A stretch of DNA of 64,000 nt from Deltaproteobacteria bacterium (GTDB lineage: Bacteria > Desulfobacterota > Binatia > UBA12015): assembly GCA_016874795.1 (NCBI GenBank), contig VGTG01000006.1, forward strand, positions 1-64,000, in the 5' to 3' direction. Shown one piece after another: positions 1 through 10,155 of this stretch. Below the pieces are notes generated by a model that was not told where the DNA came from, searched no databases, and saw only the letters and a list, made by a program, of their open reading frames with translations. Position 1 is the stretch's first letter; every line of letters starts with the position of its first letter. The position numbers and the translations under genes were made by a program.

Positions 1-134
1 CACGATCACGATCACGCCGCGCACGATCACGATCACGCCACGCACGATCACGATCACGCCACGCACGCGCACGATCACGCCGCGCACGACCACGATCGCG
101 AGCACGCCGCTCACGATCACGCGCACGGCGGCCG
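1..134 (+). repeat. Imperfect 21-bp tandem repeat CACGATCACGATCACGCCRCG encoding His-Asp-rich segment
   Basis: Near-identical 21-bp units visible at the window start, inside the larC frame. Confidence 0.85.
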
Positions 135-1140
135 CGCCTACCGCGAGATCCGCACCCTTCTCGCGAGCGCCCGCCTCCGGCCTCGCGTCCGCGAGCGCGC
201 CGAGCGGATCTTCCAGGCCCTCGCCACCGCCGAGGCCCGCGTCCACGCCTGCGAGGTCGACGACGTGCACTTCCACGAGGTGGGAGCGCTCGACGCCATC
301 GTCGACGTCATCGGCACCGCGATCGCTCTCGAGCACTTCGCCGTCGAGAGGATCTACGTCTCGCCCCTCCCGCTCGGCAGCGGGATCACGCGCTCGCTGC
401 ATGGTCGCATCCCCGTCCCGGCGCCGGCGACCCTCGAGCTGCTGCGCGGCTTTCCGACGCGCCCCGAGGACGGCGACGTCGAGCTCGTAACGCCGACCGG
501 AGCGGCGATCCTCGCAGCTCTCGCGACGCCGGGCCCGGCGCCTGCCCTCGTCCCGCTCGCGATCGGCTACGGAGCGGGCGATCGCGAGCTCGCGGACCGT
601 CCGAACCTCCTCCGCGTCGTCCTGGCCGAGCCCGCACCGGCCGAGGCGGTGGCGCGGCCGTCGGCCGTCGCGCAGGTCGCATCGCCCGCGCTCGAGCAGG
701 ACGAGATGGTCGTGATCGAGGCGAACATCGACGACATGAACCCCGAGCTCTTCGAGGCGGCGATCGAGGCTCTCTTCGCCGCGGGCGCGCGCGACGTCTC
801 GCTGTCGCCGATCACGATGAAGCGGGGAAGGCCCGGCACCCTCCTCCGGCTGATCGGCGATCCCGCCGACGCCGAGCGGCTCTCGGAAGCCGTCCTCAGG
901 GAGACGACCACGATCGGCGTGCGACAGCACACCGTGACGCGCCGGAAGCTGCCGCGGGAACGACGCTCCGTCGCGACCCGCTTCGGGTCGATCGACGTGA
1001 AGGAGGTCGCCCTACCCGACGGCACTCGCCGCATCACTCCCGAGTATGCCCAGTGCCAGCGGGCGGCCAAGGAGCACGGCGTTCCGGTCGGCGCGGTGTA
1101 CGAGGAAACCCTCCGCAAGGCGTGGGGCGCCCCGGCCTGA
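1..1140 (+). CDS. larC: LarC-type nickel pincer cofactor biosynthesis protein (5' truncated by window), with His-rich HDHDHA repeat segment
   Basis: Frame 1 is open from base 1; contains VDDVHFHEVGALDAIVDVIGTA, VELVTPTGAAIL and EANIDDMNPELFEAAIEALFAAGARDVSLSPITMKRGRPG, characteristic of the LarC/DUF111 family. Confidence 0.9.
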   Translation, partial: HDHDHAAHDHDHATHDHDHATHAHDHAAHDHDREHAAHDHAHGGRAYREIRTLLASARLRPRVRERAERIFQALATAEARVHACEVDDVHFHEVGALDAIVDVIGTAIALEHFAVERIYVSPLPLGSGITRSLHGRIPVPAPATLELLRGFPTRPEDGDVELVTPTGAAILAALATPGPAPALVPLAIGYGAGDRELADRPNLLRVVLAEPAPAEAVARPSAVAQVASPALEQDEMVVIEANIDDMNPELFEAAIEALFAAGARDVSLSPITMKRGRPGTLLRLIGDPADAERLSEAVLRETTTIGVRQHTVTRRKLPRERRSVATRFGSIDVKEVALPDGTRRITPEYAQCQRAAKEHGVPVGAVYEETLRKAWGAPA

Positions 1141-1210
1141 GACGAATTCGGCCTTCTCGCAAATACCTGTTTTGCTGCAGCCTGGCGGCCGTGGTACCTC
1201 CGGAGGGACG

Positions 1211-2965
1211 ATGAACCGGCGGGTCATTACGGTTGCCGTGCTCGCGGTGGTTGTGGTGGCATGCGGCCCGCCGCGCGGGACCGTCCGCACGCGCGCTCCC
1301 GCTCCCGCCGTCGCGAGCGCCCCCGAGCTTCAGCTCTCGCCGCAGGCGCGCGCGATGGGCCCGTTCCTTCGCGGCGAGGTCGCGTTCCAGGAAGGCGACT
1401 TCGATGCGGCGCTCGAAGCCTACGAGCGCGCCGCGAAGCTCGATCCGAACGAGCCGCGGCTGCGCGCGCGGCTCGCTCACCTCCACCTCCGGCAGGGCGA
1501 CCTCGAGCGCGCCCGCGAGGAGGCGGCCTTCGCCGTCTCGCGCCGTCCCGACGACGTCGAGACGCGCATGATCCTCGCCGGGACGCTGATGGGTCTCGGT
1601 CAGGAGAAGGAAGCCGGCAGCCAGTACGAGGAAGTCGTCGAGCTCGATCCGGCGGACGACGAGGCGTATCTCTACCTCGCTTCCGTGCAGATGAAGCAGG
1701 GCCAGTCCGACAAGGCGCGCGTCATCCTCGAAAAGCTGCTCGCCGAGAACTCGAACTCGGTGATGGGCTACTACTACCTCGGCCGCCTGCACACGAAGGC
1801 CGGCCGGCTCGACGACGCTCGCGAGCAGTTCAAGCAGGCGCTCCGCCGGAACTCTCGATCGGCTCTGATCCTCGGCGATCTCGCGCTCGTGGAGGAGATG
1901 CGCGGAGATCCGCGCTCCGCGAGCACGCTGTATCGGCGCATCCTCGCCGTCGATCCCGACAACGAGCTCGCACACCGCAGGATCGCCGCCCTCGCGAGCG
2001 AAGTGGACCAGCGCGAAGCCGCCGTGAAGGAGTTTCGCCGCACGGAGCAGATCGAGGCGGACCCGACCGAGACGCGCCTGAAGATCGGGCTGATCCATCT
2101 CGAGAAGGGCGACTACGAGCGCGCCGCGACGGAGCTCAATCTCGTACGCGCGACCGAGTCGAAGGATACCGGCGATCCCGTCTCCTACTACCTCGGCATC
2201 GTGTACTCGGAGACGGGCGAGCTCGCCCGCGCGCGCGAGATGCTCGAGGAAGTCCCGCCGGAATCGGCGCTCTATCCCGAGGCGCAGCTCCAGCTCGCGT
2301 TCCTCGCGCAACGCGACGAGGACCTCGGCGCCGCCGTGGAGCACGCGAATGCGGCCCTCGCGAAGCGTCCCGACTCGACCGGGATCATCGAGTTCCTGAT
2401 CGCCGTCGAGCGCGATCGCGAGCGCATGCCTGCCGCGGTCGAGCTCGCCGAGCGGCTCGTCGAGACCGCACCGCAGAACGACCGCTACCGCTTCATGCTC
2501 GGCGCGCTGTACGACGAGTCCGGCGATCGCCCCGCCGCTCTCGCGGAGATGCGGCGCTCGATCGAGATCAACGGGGAGAACGCCGCGGCGCTGAACTACC
2601 TCGGCTACTCGCTCGCCGAGGAGGGACGCGACCTCGACGAAGCGGAAGACCTGATCCTCCGCGCGCTCGCCGTCGACCCGAACGACGGGTTCTACATCGA
2701 CAGCCTCGGCTGGGTGTACTATCAGCGCGGCGAGTACGCTCGCGCCGTCGAGCAGCTCGAGCGCGCGGTCGAGCTGACGGGCGACGATCCGACGATCAAC
2801 GAGCACCTCGCGGACGCGTATCGGATGACCGGCCGCGAGCTCGAAGCGCTGCAGCTGTATCGCGAGGCGCTCGCCGGGACGGCCGACACGAATCAGAAGC
2901 GGCGCCTCGAGGGCAAGGTGCACGCCGTCGAGCAGGCGGGCGGCCGCATCGATCCCTCGCTCTGA
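1211..2965 (+). CDS. Tetratricopeptide-repeat lipoprotein
   Basis: ATG at 1211 in ORF 1046..2965; signal peptide/lipobox VVVVACGPP; multiple TPR units (ALEAYERAAKLDPNEPRLRARLAHLHL etc.). Confidence 0.85.
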   Translation: MNRRVITVAVLAVVVVACGPPRGTVRTRAPAPAVASAPELQLSPQARAMGPFLRGEVAFQEGDFDAALEAYERAAKLDPNEPRLRARLAHLHLRQGDLERAREEAAFAVSRRPDDVETRMILAGTLMGLGQEKEAGSQYEEVVELDPADDEAYLYLASVQMKQGQSDKARVILEKLLAENSNSVMGYYYLGRLHTKAGRLDDAREQFKQALRRNSRSALILGDLALVEEMRGDPRSASTLYRRILAVDPDNELAHRRIAALASEVDQREAAVKEFRRTEQIEADPTETRLKIGLIHLEKGDYERAATELNLVRATESKDTGDPVSYYLGIVYSETGELARAREMLEEVPPESALYPEAQLQLAFLAQRDEDLGAAVEHANAALAKRPDSTGIIEFLIAVERDRERMPAAVELAERLVETAPQNDRYRFMLGALYDESGDRPAALAEMRRSIEINGENAAALNYLGYSLAEEGRDLDEAEDLILRALAVDPNDGFYIDSLGWVYYQRGEYARAVEQLERAVELTGDDPTINEHLADAYRMTGRELEALQLYREALAGTADTNQKRRLEGKVHAVEQAGGRIDPSL

Positions 2966-2985
2966 GCCACGGCGGCAACGGCTTC

Positions 2986-3873
2986 GTGAGCGGTTCGAAG
3001 GTCGCCGCGCTCCTCGCGCTCGTGGCAGCCGTCGGGCTTTTCGGCTGCGCGCGCATGGCGAGGCGAGCCGCGCCCGTTCCGCCGTCGCTCGGCGCGGCGT
3101 CCGCCGACTCTCTTCTCGGCCGCATCGAGGATCGGGCCGAGGAGATCCGCTCGCTTCGCGCCGTCGCGAAGGTGCGCATCCAGTTCGAGCCGGAGCCCGG
3201 CGAGGACGAGGGCGAGAGCTTCAGCACGACGCAGGCGGTGCTCGCCGCAGCGCCGGCTTCCTTCCGGCTCGACTCGCTGTCGCCGTTCGGCGTGAGCTAC
3301 GCGGCGGTCAGCGACGGCCAGTCGCTCGCGGTGCTGACGCCGGAGGAAGGAACGATCTATCGCGGCCGCGCGACTCCGCGGTCCGTCTCGAGCGCGACCG
3401 GAGTCGAAGCGAGCCCCGCCGACGTCGCCCGGCTCTTGCTCGGACAGGTTCCGATGCCGCGCGTGCAGGACCGTCTCGCCTGGGTGTCCGCTGCACCGGG
3501 CAACGCGAGCGTCGGCGGAACGCGGGAGGTCCCGCCCCAGGTTTACCTTCACGTCCCGAGCGCCGACGTCGCGGGCGAGACGATCGTCGTCGGCTTCTCG
3601 CGCCCCGCCGGCGGCAACGGCGAAGCGTTGCCGGTGGTGTTCGAGCGGATCGACGCTCAGGGCGACGTTCGCTTTCGCGCGGATTTCGCGGAGCACCGCG
3701 CCTTCGGCGAGCACGTGGTTCCAACGCGCATCGACGTGAAGGCTCCGCGGTCGGGAGCGACGCTCACGTATCGCGACGTCGAGCTCAACCCGGAGCTCGA
3801 ACCGCGAAGCTTCCACCTGGCCACACCGCCGGGCATGCGCGACCTCCCGCTGGAGGCACGCGCCGATCCATGA
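2986..3873 (+). CDS. Outer-membrane lipoprotein, LolB/DUF4292-like
   Basis: GTG at 2986 in ORF 1261..3873; lipobox GLFGCARM; FRLDSLSPFGVSYAAVSDGQSLAVLTPEEGTIYRG typical of LolB-like proteins. Confidence 0.6.
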   Translation: MSGSKVAALLALVAAVGLFGCARMARRAAPVPPSLGAASADSLLGRIEDRAEEIRSLRAVAKVRIQFEPEPGEDEGESFSTTQAVLAAAPASFRLDSLSPFGVSYAAVSDGQSLAVLTPEEGTIYRGRATPRSVSSATGVEASPADVARLLLGQVPMPRVQDRLAWVSAAPGNASVGGTREVPPQVYLHVPSADVAGETIVVGFSRPAGGNGEALPVVFERIDAQGDVRFRADFAEHRAFGEHVVPTRIDVKAPRSGATLTYRDVELNPELEPRSFHLATPPGMRDLPLEARADP

Positions 3874-3889
3874 CGACGCCCCTCGACCT

Positions 3890-3983
3890 CCGCGCGCGGA
3901 GCGCGCGGCCGAGCCACAGCGAGCGGGGTGAGGAGGCGCAGCTCAGGCTTTGCCGCGTGGAGGAGAGGGGCAGCGCCCCTCTC
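3890..3983. repeat. Dispersed intergenic multi-hairpin element, copy 1
   Basis: CCGCGCGC-gga-GCGCGCGG hairpin, then GGCCGAGC..GAGCGGGG..GGCTTTGCCGCGTGGAG, then GAGAGGGGC-agc-GCCCCTCTC hairpin; shared with 48370 and 61624. Confidence 0.8.
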
Positions 3984-4033
3984 GAGAGATAGCCCGCATC
4001 GACATCTCGGCGAGAGCACGTTAGTTCCTGGCC

Positions 4034-5170
4034 ATGCCGCGAGTTCGTCTGCTGCAGACGTCGGACGTGCACCTCCGGCGCGATCGTCCGGAGCGGGAGC
4101 GAGCACTGGCGCTCGCTTTCGATCTCGCCCGGACCCGCAGCGCGGACGCGATCTTGATCGCCGGAGACCTCTTCGATCGCGGCCAGGACGCGGTCGGTCA
4201 GCGCGCCGTCGTCCGTCAGCTCGTGGAGAGCGTCGCGCCGCGCCCGGTCGTCTTCGTCCCCGGGAACCACGACGAGTCGTGCTACGGGCAGGACGCCGAC
4301 TACGGCGCGAACGCGATCGTTCTCGCGGAGCGTCCCTGGTCCCGCGCGACCGTGTGCGGCCTCGAGATCGTCGGCATCCCGTACCAGCACGGCAAGACGG
4401 CGGCCGAGTGCTTGACGGGACTCGCGTGCGAGCCGCGGCACACGGTCCTCGTCTCGCACGGCACGATCATGGACCCGGTCGCGGCCTCGTTCGCGGGAGA
4501 CGGGGAAGACGGCGCCTACATGCCGATCTTCCTGAGCGACCTGCTGAAGCGCTCGTGCTACGCGGCGCTAGGCCACCTCCACTCGGGGCGGAACTTGATC
4601 CACCGCGACGGCGAGCGGCTCGTCGCCTACGCGGGCTCGCCCGTCGTCACGAGCCGGCGTGAGATCGGCCATCGCGGGGTCCTCGTCGTCGATTTCGAGA
4701 CGGGCGCGGGCGTGCTCGCGCACGAGCTCGTCCCGCTCGCGACGCCGTACCACGAGAAGGTCGAGGCGCGCTGCTCGCCGGGTGCGGAGCTCGAGGCGAT
4801 CGAGCATCTCGCGCGCGAAGCCGTGGCGCGGAAGAAGCCGGGAGCGCGCGTCCTCGCGCGACTCGAAGGCGTCTCCCTCGTTCCGGAGAAGGAGCTGCGC
4901 GAGACCGCCGAGCGGACGCTGTCGCGCGCCTTCGCGGGAGCGGGGACCGTCCCCGTCACGGAAGCGACTCATCCCGACGATCCCGAGGCGTCGTACCCGA
5001 TCCTCGAGCTCGCGACGAGCTCCTACGCTTCGCTCGCCGAGACTCCCGTCGTCACCGAGTTCGTCGAGCGGCTCGAAGCGTGCGCGCGGGCGGAAGGCAT
5101 CGACGATCCGGCCATGCTGCAGACGGCGCTTCGTCTCGGCCTGGAAGCGTTCCTGGAGGCGCTCCCGTGA
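4034..5170 (+). CDS. SbcD/Mre11/YhaO-like metallophosphoesterase (DNA exonuclease family)
   Basis: MPRVRLLQTSDVHLRRD, ADAILIAGDLFDRG, VVFVPGNHDE, GHLHSG phosphoesterase motifs. Confidence 0.85.
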   Translation: MPRVRLLQTSDVHLRRDRPERERALALAFDLARTRSADAILIAGDLFDRGQDAVGQRAVVRQLVESVAPRPVVFVPGNHDESCYGQDADYGANAIVLAERPWSRATVCGLEIVGIPYQHGKTAAECLTGLACEPRHTVLVSHGTIMDPVAASFAGDGEDGAYMPIFLSDLLKRSCYAALGHLHSGRNLIHRDGERLVAYAGSPVVTSRREIGHRGVLVVDFETGAGVLAHELVPLATPYHEKVEARCSPGAELEAIEHLAREAVARKKPGARVLARLEGVSLVPEKELRETAERTLSRAFAGAGTVPVTEATHPDDPEASYPILELATSSYASLAETPVVTEFVERLEACARAEGIDDPAMLQTALRLGLEAFLEALP

Positions 5171-7401
5171 GCGTGCGGATCGAGCGTCTCTCGATCCGCG
5201 ACTTCGGGCCTCTTCGCGATCTGGTGCTGATGCCCGGCGACATCACCGTCGTCTACGGGCAGAACGAGGCCGGCAAGACGTCGTGCATCGACGCTCTGGC
5301 GCAAGCGCTGCGCGAGCGCGTGCGCCCCGGCAACCGCAAGATGATCGAGAACCTCCGCGAGGGGCCGGGGTTCCGCGGCGAGATCGACCTCGTCCTGTCG
5401 CCCGACGACGGCGGTCCCGTCATCGAGCTGCTGCGCGAGCACCCGTCCCTCGCTCGCCTCTTCATCGTGCGCGACGCGGACGCGTCCCTCGAAGGCGGAC
5501 GAAGCTGGCTCAACGCGATCCGCGGACGCTTGATCGGGATCGACCTGAACCGCGTCGCGGACCGCGTCCGTCAGTCCGCTTCGCTCACGCCGAGCGGCGT
5601 CGCGCGCGCGGCGCGAGAGGACGAGCGCCAGCGCCTGTCCGAGAGGCTGTCGCGGCTCGACGGATTTCTCGCCGATCTTCCCGCGATCGGCCGGCTGATG
5701 GAGGAGGTCCACCAGACCGAGCGGCGCCGCGAGACCGCGCGCGCACGCATCGACCGCCTGCGGACCGCGGAGCGCCACGAGCGCTACCGGCTCGCACAGC
5801 GCGCAGGCGAGACGATCGAGGCCGCTCGGCGCGACCTCGCCGAGCTCGAGCGCTACGGCGATCAGGACCTCGCGGCATGGCGCGAAGCCGTCGCGGCCGT
5901 TCGCGAGACGGCGGCGGTTGCGAAATCTGCGGAGCACGAGACGCATCGCCTTCGCGACGACCAGACGCTCGCCGCCGAGGAGCAGCGGAAGCGCGAGATC
6001 GCCGCCGACCGCGCCCGCGCGCAGCTCGCCGATTGCACGAGCCGCGACCTCGACGGCGTGGTCGAGCGCGCGCGGCTCGCACGCGCCGGAGCGCGCCTGT
6101 GGACTCTCTGGCGGACGCCGCTCGCGATCGCCGGAACGCTGCTGCTCGTCCTCGCGATCGGTCTCGCCGTCGAAGCGACCGCACGCGAAGCCGCGCTCCG
6201 CGCCGGCGTGCCGCTCGGTCTCGTCGCCGGAGCCGCCGCCGTGATCGGTCTCGCCGGTGCCGGCCTCTCGATCTTCGCGACGAGCCGGACGCGCGCCGCG
6301 AAGGCCCTCGAGGAGCGCGCGCTCGCGGCGTGCGGAACGGTGCTGACGCGCGCGACGACGCTCGACGAGTGCGTCGCGCAGCTCGCGACCGTGGTGGGAG
6401 GAGCGGAGCGCGCCGAGGCCGAGCGAGTCGCGGCCGTCGATCGGCAGCGCCAGATCGCGGAGGCGCTCGCGGCTTCGCAGCGCGCGGAGGCCGATCGCGT
6501 GCGGCGCCTCGAGGAAGCGCAGCGACTCGTTGCCGACGTCCGTGAACGGGTGCGTCTCGCGAGCATCGATCAGCTCGAGGAGAAGCTTCGCCTGCGGACG
6601 CGGTTCTCCTCGACGCTCGACGAGGCGCGGCGCACGCTGCTCGGCATCGTCGGCGGAGAGGAAGGCGGGATCCCGCTCGAGCGGCGGATCGAAGCGCTCG
6701 CCGTCCCCGATCCCGGAACGCCGCCCGACCCGCACGAGCTCGCGAGCCTCGAGCGCGAGGTCGAGAACCTCGACGAGCGCCTCCTCGTTCTGCGCAGCGA
6801 GCTCGCGGACCGGCGCGAGCGTCCGCTCGCGAACGTCGGGCTACCGGATCTCGGCGCCGCCGAGGCCGAGCGCGAGCGTCTTTGCGAGGGCATCCGGACG
6901 ATCGATCGGGAGACGCGCGCGGGCCAGCTCTGCGTCCAGGCGCTCCGCGAGCTCGCGCAGGACATCGACCGACCGCTGCGCGAAGCGCTCGGCCCCGGAC
7001 CGGGCGCGGCCGGGTCGTACTTGACGCGTCTCACCAGCGGTCGCTACCACGCGGTCGTCCTCGACGGCGAGGGCAAGCTCGCAGTCGAGCGCGACGACGG
7101 GACGCGCTTCGGCGCCGACGCGCTGAGCCGCGGCGCCCGCGATCAGCTCGCTCTCGCCGTGCGCGTCGCCCTCGTACGCCGCCTGCTCGGCGAGCCGGGC
7201 TTCCTCGCGCTCGACGACGCCTTCCTGAGCTCCGATCCGGGGCGACGCGAGGCACTCGCCAACGCGTTCACGGATCTCGCCGAGGAAGGCTGGCAGATCC
7301 TCTACTTCACGTTCGACCCGGCGCTTCGCGACCGGCTCGCGAACCGCGGCGCGCGCGTGATCGAGCTTCCGGCGCCGCAGCGGAAGGCCGACGCCGCCTG
7401 A
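5167..7401 (+). CDS. SbcC/YhaN-like SMC-type ATPase with internal membrane segments
   Basis: GTG at 5167 overlapping the upstream stop (GTGA); MSVRIERLSIRDFGPLRDLVL, Walker A YGQNEAGKTS, coiled coil, SRGARDQLALAVRVAL signature, LALDDAFLSSD Walker B. Confidence 0.85.
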   Translation: MSVRIERLSIRDFGPLRDLVLMPGDITVVYGQNEAGKTSCIDALAQALRERVRPGNRKMIENLREGPGFRGEIDLVLSPDDGGPVIELLREHPSLARLFIVRDADASLEGGRSWLNAIRGRLIGIDLNRVADRVRQSASLTPSGVARAAREDERQRLSERLSRLDGFLADLPAIGRLMEEVHQTERRRETARARIDRLRTAERHERYRLAQRAGETIEAARRDLAELERYGDQDLAAWREAVAAVRETAAVAKSAEHETHRLRDDQTLAAEEQRKREIAADRARAQLADCTSRDLDGVVERARLARAGARLWTLWRTPLAIAGTLLLVLAIGLAVEATAREAALRAGVPLGLVAGAAAVIGLAGAGLSIFATSRTRAAKALEERALAACGTVLTRATTLDECVAQLATVVGGAERAEAERVAAVDRQRQIAEALAASQRAEADRVRRLEEAQRLVADVRERVRLASIDQLEEKLRLRTRFSSTLDEARRTLLGIVGGEEGGIPLERRIEALAVPDPGTPPDPHELASLEREVENLDERLLVLRSELADRRERPLANVGLPDLGAAEAERERLCEGIRTIDRETRAGQLCVQALRELAQDIDRPLREALGPGPGAAGSYLTRLTSGRYHAVVLDGEGKLAVERDDGTRFGADALSRGARDQLALAVRVALVRRLLGEPGFLALDDAFLSSDPGRREALANAFTDLAEEGWQILYFTFDPALRDRLANRGARVIELPAPQRKADAA

Positions 7402-7511
7402 TCTCACCTCGACGAGGTCACGGTCGCTCTCGTCGGCGGATCGCGAAGCAGTTCGGCCTCGACGAGAAGGCGCTCTTCTCGACGTCGGTGCGCCGCAAGC
7501 GCAGAATCGGG

Positions 7512-8480
7512 TCAGGGCTCGTGAACGCGCTCGGGAAACGACTTGTCCCCGCGCGTGAGGCGCCCCGCCGGTAGCGACTCGAGCGGACCGCCGGTCCGCC
7601 ACATCCAGCACGTCGACTGCGCGCGCCCCGCTCCGGGAGAGGGACGCTCGCCCGAGTGCGGGAGGTGCACGAACGCCTGCGTCGCGACGGCGCTCAGCGC
7701 GAGCGCGAGGTCGAGGATCTCGTCCGTCCCCGCAAGCGAGCCGAGCCGTTCCAGCGCTGCACGCGCGAAGCCGGCGAAGAGCGGCACGTCCGTCAGAGCC
7801 GCGGCCGACTCCGCGTGCGGCTCGAGGTCCGGCACGGCGCATGCGACGACGTCGCGGAGCTTCATCTCGTCGTTCGTCGCTGTGAACGCGAGACGGGCCC
7901 GGCGAAGATCGCCCGGCGCGCGCCGCTCCCAGAGAAGAGCGTGGAAGCGCACCTTCCGCTCCCCCGCGGACGAAGCCGAGATCTCGACGACGCGGCTCCG
8001 CGGCTCCGATCGGGGCTCCGGCTCCTCGACTGCCGAGAGGATCACCGGGACCGCCGCGAGGACGAGGCTCGTCAGGTGATAGCAGCCGCGCTCGCGTCCG
8101 ATCGCGCTCCGGATCGAGGCGACGAGCTTCTCGTCGATCGGCGCACCGACGAGGTCCGCGAAGTTCGGCAGGATGTCGCGACACGTCTCGCCTCGCGTGA
8201 TCGGCGAGGGATGGAACGCCGGCAGCGCCATCGCGCCCTCGGCCGCGGCGACGCGCCGCGCGGCCACGTCGACCGAGAGCCGCGCGCTCATGTCGTGGAT
8301 CGGTCCCGGTCCGATCGCCTGCGCTCCGGCGACCGTGAAGCCGTGCAGGCGGCGGTCGACGATGCGCGCGCGGAGCTCGCGCCGGCCGCCCTCCTCGGCG
8401 CCGAGGTCGATCTCGAGGGAGCGGCGGTGGATCGGCTCTCCGGCGGGAACCAGATCGGCGGAATCGGCGGAATCGGACAT
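7512..8480 (-). CDS. DUF2889-like protein
   Basis: HRRSLEIDL, RIVDRRLHGFTV, GPIHDMSARLSVD, RGCYHLTSLVLA resemble the DUF2889 pattern. Confidence 0.55.
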   Translation of the reverse strand: MSDSADSADLVPAGEPIHRRSLEIDLGAEEGGRRELRARIVDRRLHGFTVAGAQAIGPGPIHDMSARLSVDVAARRVAAAEGAMALPAFHPSPITRGETCRDILPNFADLVGAPIDEKLVASIRSAIGRERGCYHLTSLVLAAVPVILSAVEEPEPRSEPRSRVVEISASSAGERKVRFHALLWERRAPGDLRRARLAFTATNDEMKLRDVVACAVPDLEPHAESAAALTDVPLFAGFARAALERLGSLAGTDEILDLALALSAVATQAFVHLPHSGERPSPGAGRAQSTCWMWRTGGPLESLPAGRLTRGDKSFPERVHEP

Positions 8481-8502
8481 CGCTTCCGCGCCGGCGGTGC
8501 GC

Positions 8503-9108
8503 CTACGCGCTCGCCCTCTGGAGGGCCGGCCGCTCCAGCAGTCGTCCGAGGTACGCTTCGACGTTCGGGAAGCGCGCGTCGAGGATTCCGGTCATCTTCG
8601 CGCCGTTGACGGTGTAGCCCATCATCACGTCGGCCGCGGAGAACTCGTCGCCGAGGAGGTACTTGCGGTTCTTCAGGTGGTCGTCGAGGAGCTGCAGCCA
8701 CTTCGCGATCGTGCCCTTCGCCTCCTCGACGACGGCGGGAATGCGCTGCGGCTCGGGCTTGATGAACGCGTTCTGGAAGAACGCGCCGACCGGCGGCATC
8801 GCCGTCGCCTCGGAGAAGTGCACCCACTGGAGGAACTCGCCGCGCTTGGGCGATCCCGGCGGCGGAGCGAGCTTGCCGAACTTCTCGCACAGGAGCTCGA
8901 CCATCGCGCCCGACTCCCAGAGCGTCGTGCCGTCGACCTCGAGCGTCGGAACCTTTCCGAGCGGATGCTTCGCGAGGTAGTCGGCCTTCTGCAGGTCGCC
9001 GCCCATGAAATCGAGAGCGACGATCTCGTAATCGGCGCCGAGCTCCTCGAGGAGCCAGCGGACGCGCAGCGAGCGCGTGAGCGGAGCGTGATAGAGCCGG
9101 ATCGACAT
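8503..9108 (-). CDS. Glutathione S-transferase family protein
   Basis: MSIRLYHAPLTRSLRVRWLLEELGADYEIV; HPLGKVPTLEVDGTTLWESGAMVELL. Confidence 0.9.
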   Translation of the reverse strand: MSIRLYHAPLTRSLRVRWLLEELGADYEIVALDFMGGDLQKADYLAKHPLGKVPTLEVDGTTLWESGAMVELLCEKFGKLAPPPGSPKRGEFLQWVHFSEATAMPPVGAFFQNAFIKPEPQRIPAVVEEAKGTIAKWLQLLDDHLKNRKYLLGDEFSAADVMMGYTVNGAKMTGILDARFPNVEAYLGRLLERPALQRASA

Positions 9109-9178
9109 CGTTCGTTCCTCCTTCGGGGAGGGAAGCGAACGGAGAAGCGCCGGTCAACGTCGCTCGGTGTACCCGCGC

Positions 9179-9622
9179 TCACTCCGCCGGCGCGACGAGG
9201 AAGAGGGGCGAGCCGTACTCGACCGGGGAGCCGTTCTCGGCCGGGATCGCGACGATGCGGCCGGCGACCTCGGCGACGATCTCGTTCATCATCTTCATCG
9301 CCTCGATGATGCAGAGCACCTGGCCGATCTCGACGACGTCGCCCTCGCTCACGAACGGCGCCGCGCCCGGAGTCGCGGAGCGGTAGAACGTGCCGACGAT
9401 CGGTGAGGTCACCGTGACCGTCGGCGCACCGCCCGAAGGCAAGGCGCCGCCCGCTTCGAAGCCGGCACCGTCCTCGAGCGTGCCGCGCCTCGACGGCGCG
9501 CCTCCTTCCGCGGCGCGGCCGCGGACGAGCCTCACCTTGCCCGCTTCGTCCTCGATCTCGAGCTCGACGAGGCCCTTCTCCTCCATCAGCTCGGCGAGCC
9601 GTCTCAGGCGCTCGAGATCCAC
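9179..9622 (-). CDS. accB: Acetyl-CoA carboxylase biotin carboxyl carrier protein
   Basis: [41 protein letters not shown] biotinyl domain. Confidence 0.93.
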   Translation of the reverse strand: MDLERLRRLAELMEEKGLVELEIEDEAGKVRLVRGRAAEGGAPSRRGTLEDGAGFEAGGALPSGGAPTVTVTSPIVGTFYRSATPGAAPFVSEGDVVEIGQVLCIIEAMKMMNEIVAEVAGRIVAIPAENGSPVEYGSPLFLVAPAE

Positions 9623-9636
9623 CTCGGTCGCCCGGC

Positions 9637-10155
9637 CTACCGCCGCGTTCCTATCGCCAGCTCCACGGCCGCGCGCAGGCCGAGTCGGTAGCTCTCCGCG
9701 CCGAAGCCCGAGATCTGCCCCGCCGCGATCGGCGCGATCAACGAGCGGTGCCGGAACTCCTCGCGCGCGTACAGGTTCGAGAGATGGACCTCGACGACCG
9801 GGCCATCCGCGGCGGCGAGCGCGTCGCGAAGCGACACGCTCGTGTGCGTGAGCCCACCCGCGTTCACGACGTACGCCGCGGCAGAGCCGCGCGCCGCCTG
9901 GATGCGGTCGATCAGCGCGCCCTCGTGATTCGACTGAAAGCTCTCGACCTCGACACCGAGCTCGGTTGCGAGCGCCACGAGGCTCTCGTCGATCTCCGCG
10001 AGCGTCGTCCGTCCGTAGATCCGCGGCTCGCGCACCCCGAGGAAGTTCAGATTCGGCCCGTGCAGGACGAGCACGCGGAGCGGCCCTCGCGCCGCGCGCC
10101 GCGCGCTCGCTCCGCGCCCCTTGGCAGCGGCTCGCGTCGTACGCTTCTTCTTCAT
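9637..10155 (-). CDS. aroQ: Type II 3-dehydroquinate dehydratase
   Basis: [55 protein letters not shown]. Confidence 0.95.
   Translation of the reverse strand: MKKKRTTRAAAKGRGASARRAARGPLRVLVLHGPNLNFLGVREPRIYGRTTLAEIDESLVALATELGVEVESFQSNHEGALIDRIQAARGSAAAYVVNAGGLTHTSVSLRDALAAADGPVVEVHLSNLYAREEFRHRSLIAPIAAGQISGFGAESYRLGLRAAVELAIGTRR

Noticed and set aside
1-134. Possible CRISPR or satellite repeat at window start
   Set aside because: Coding His/Asp repeat in larC, with no unique spacers.
1034-2923. 629-aa minus-strand ORF with repeated Leu/Arg-rich pattern
   Set aside because: Antisense image of TPR repeats; periodicity is explained by the TPR gene.
7402-7511. Possible gene remnant between the ATPase and DUF2889 genes
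   Set aside because: Short frames such as EVTVALVGGS and FGLDEKALFSTSVRRKR are suggestive, but none is long or distinctive enough.
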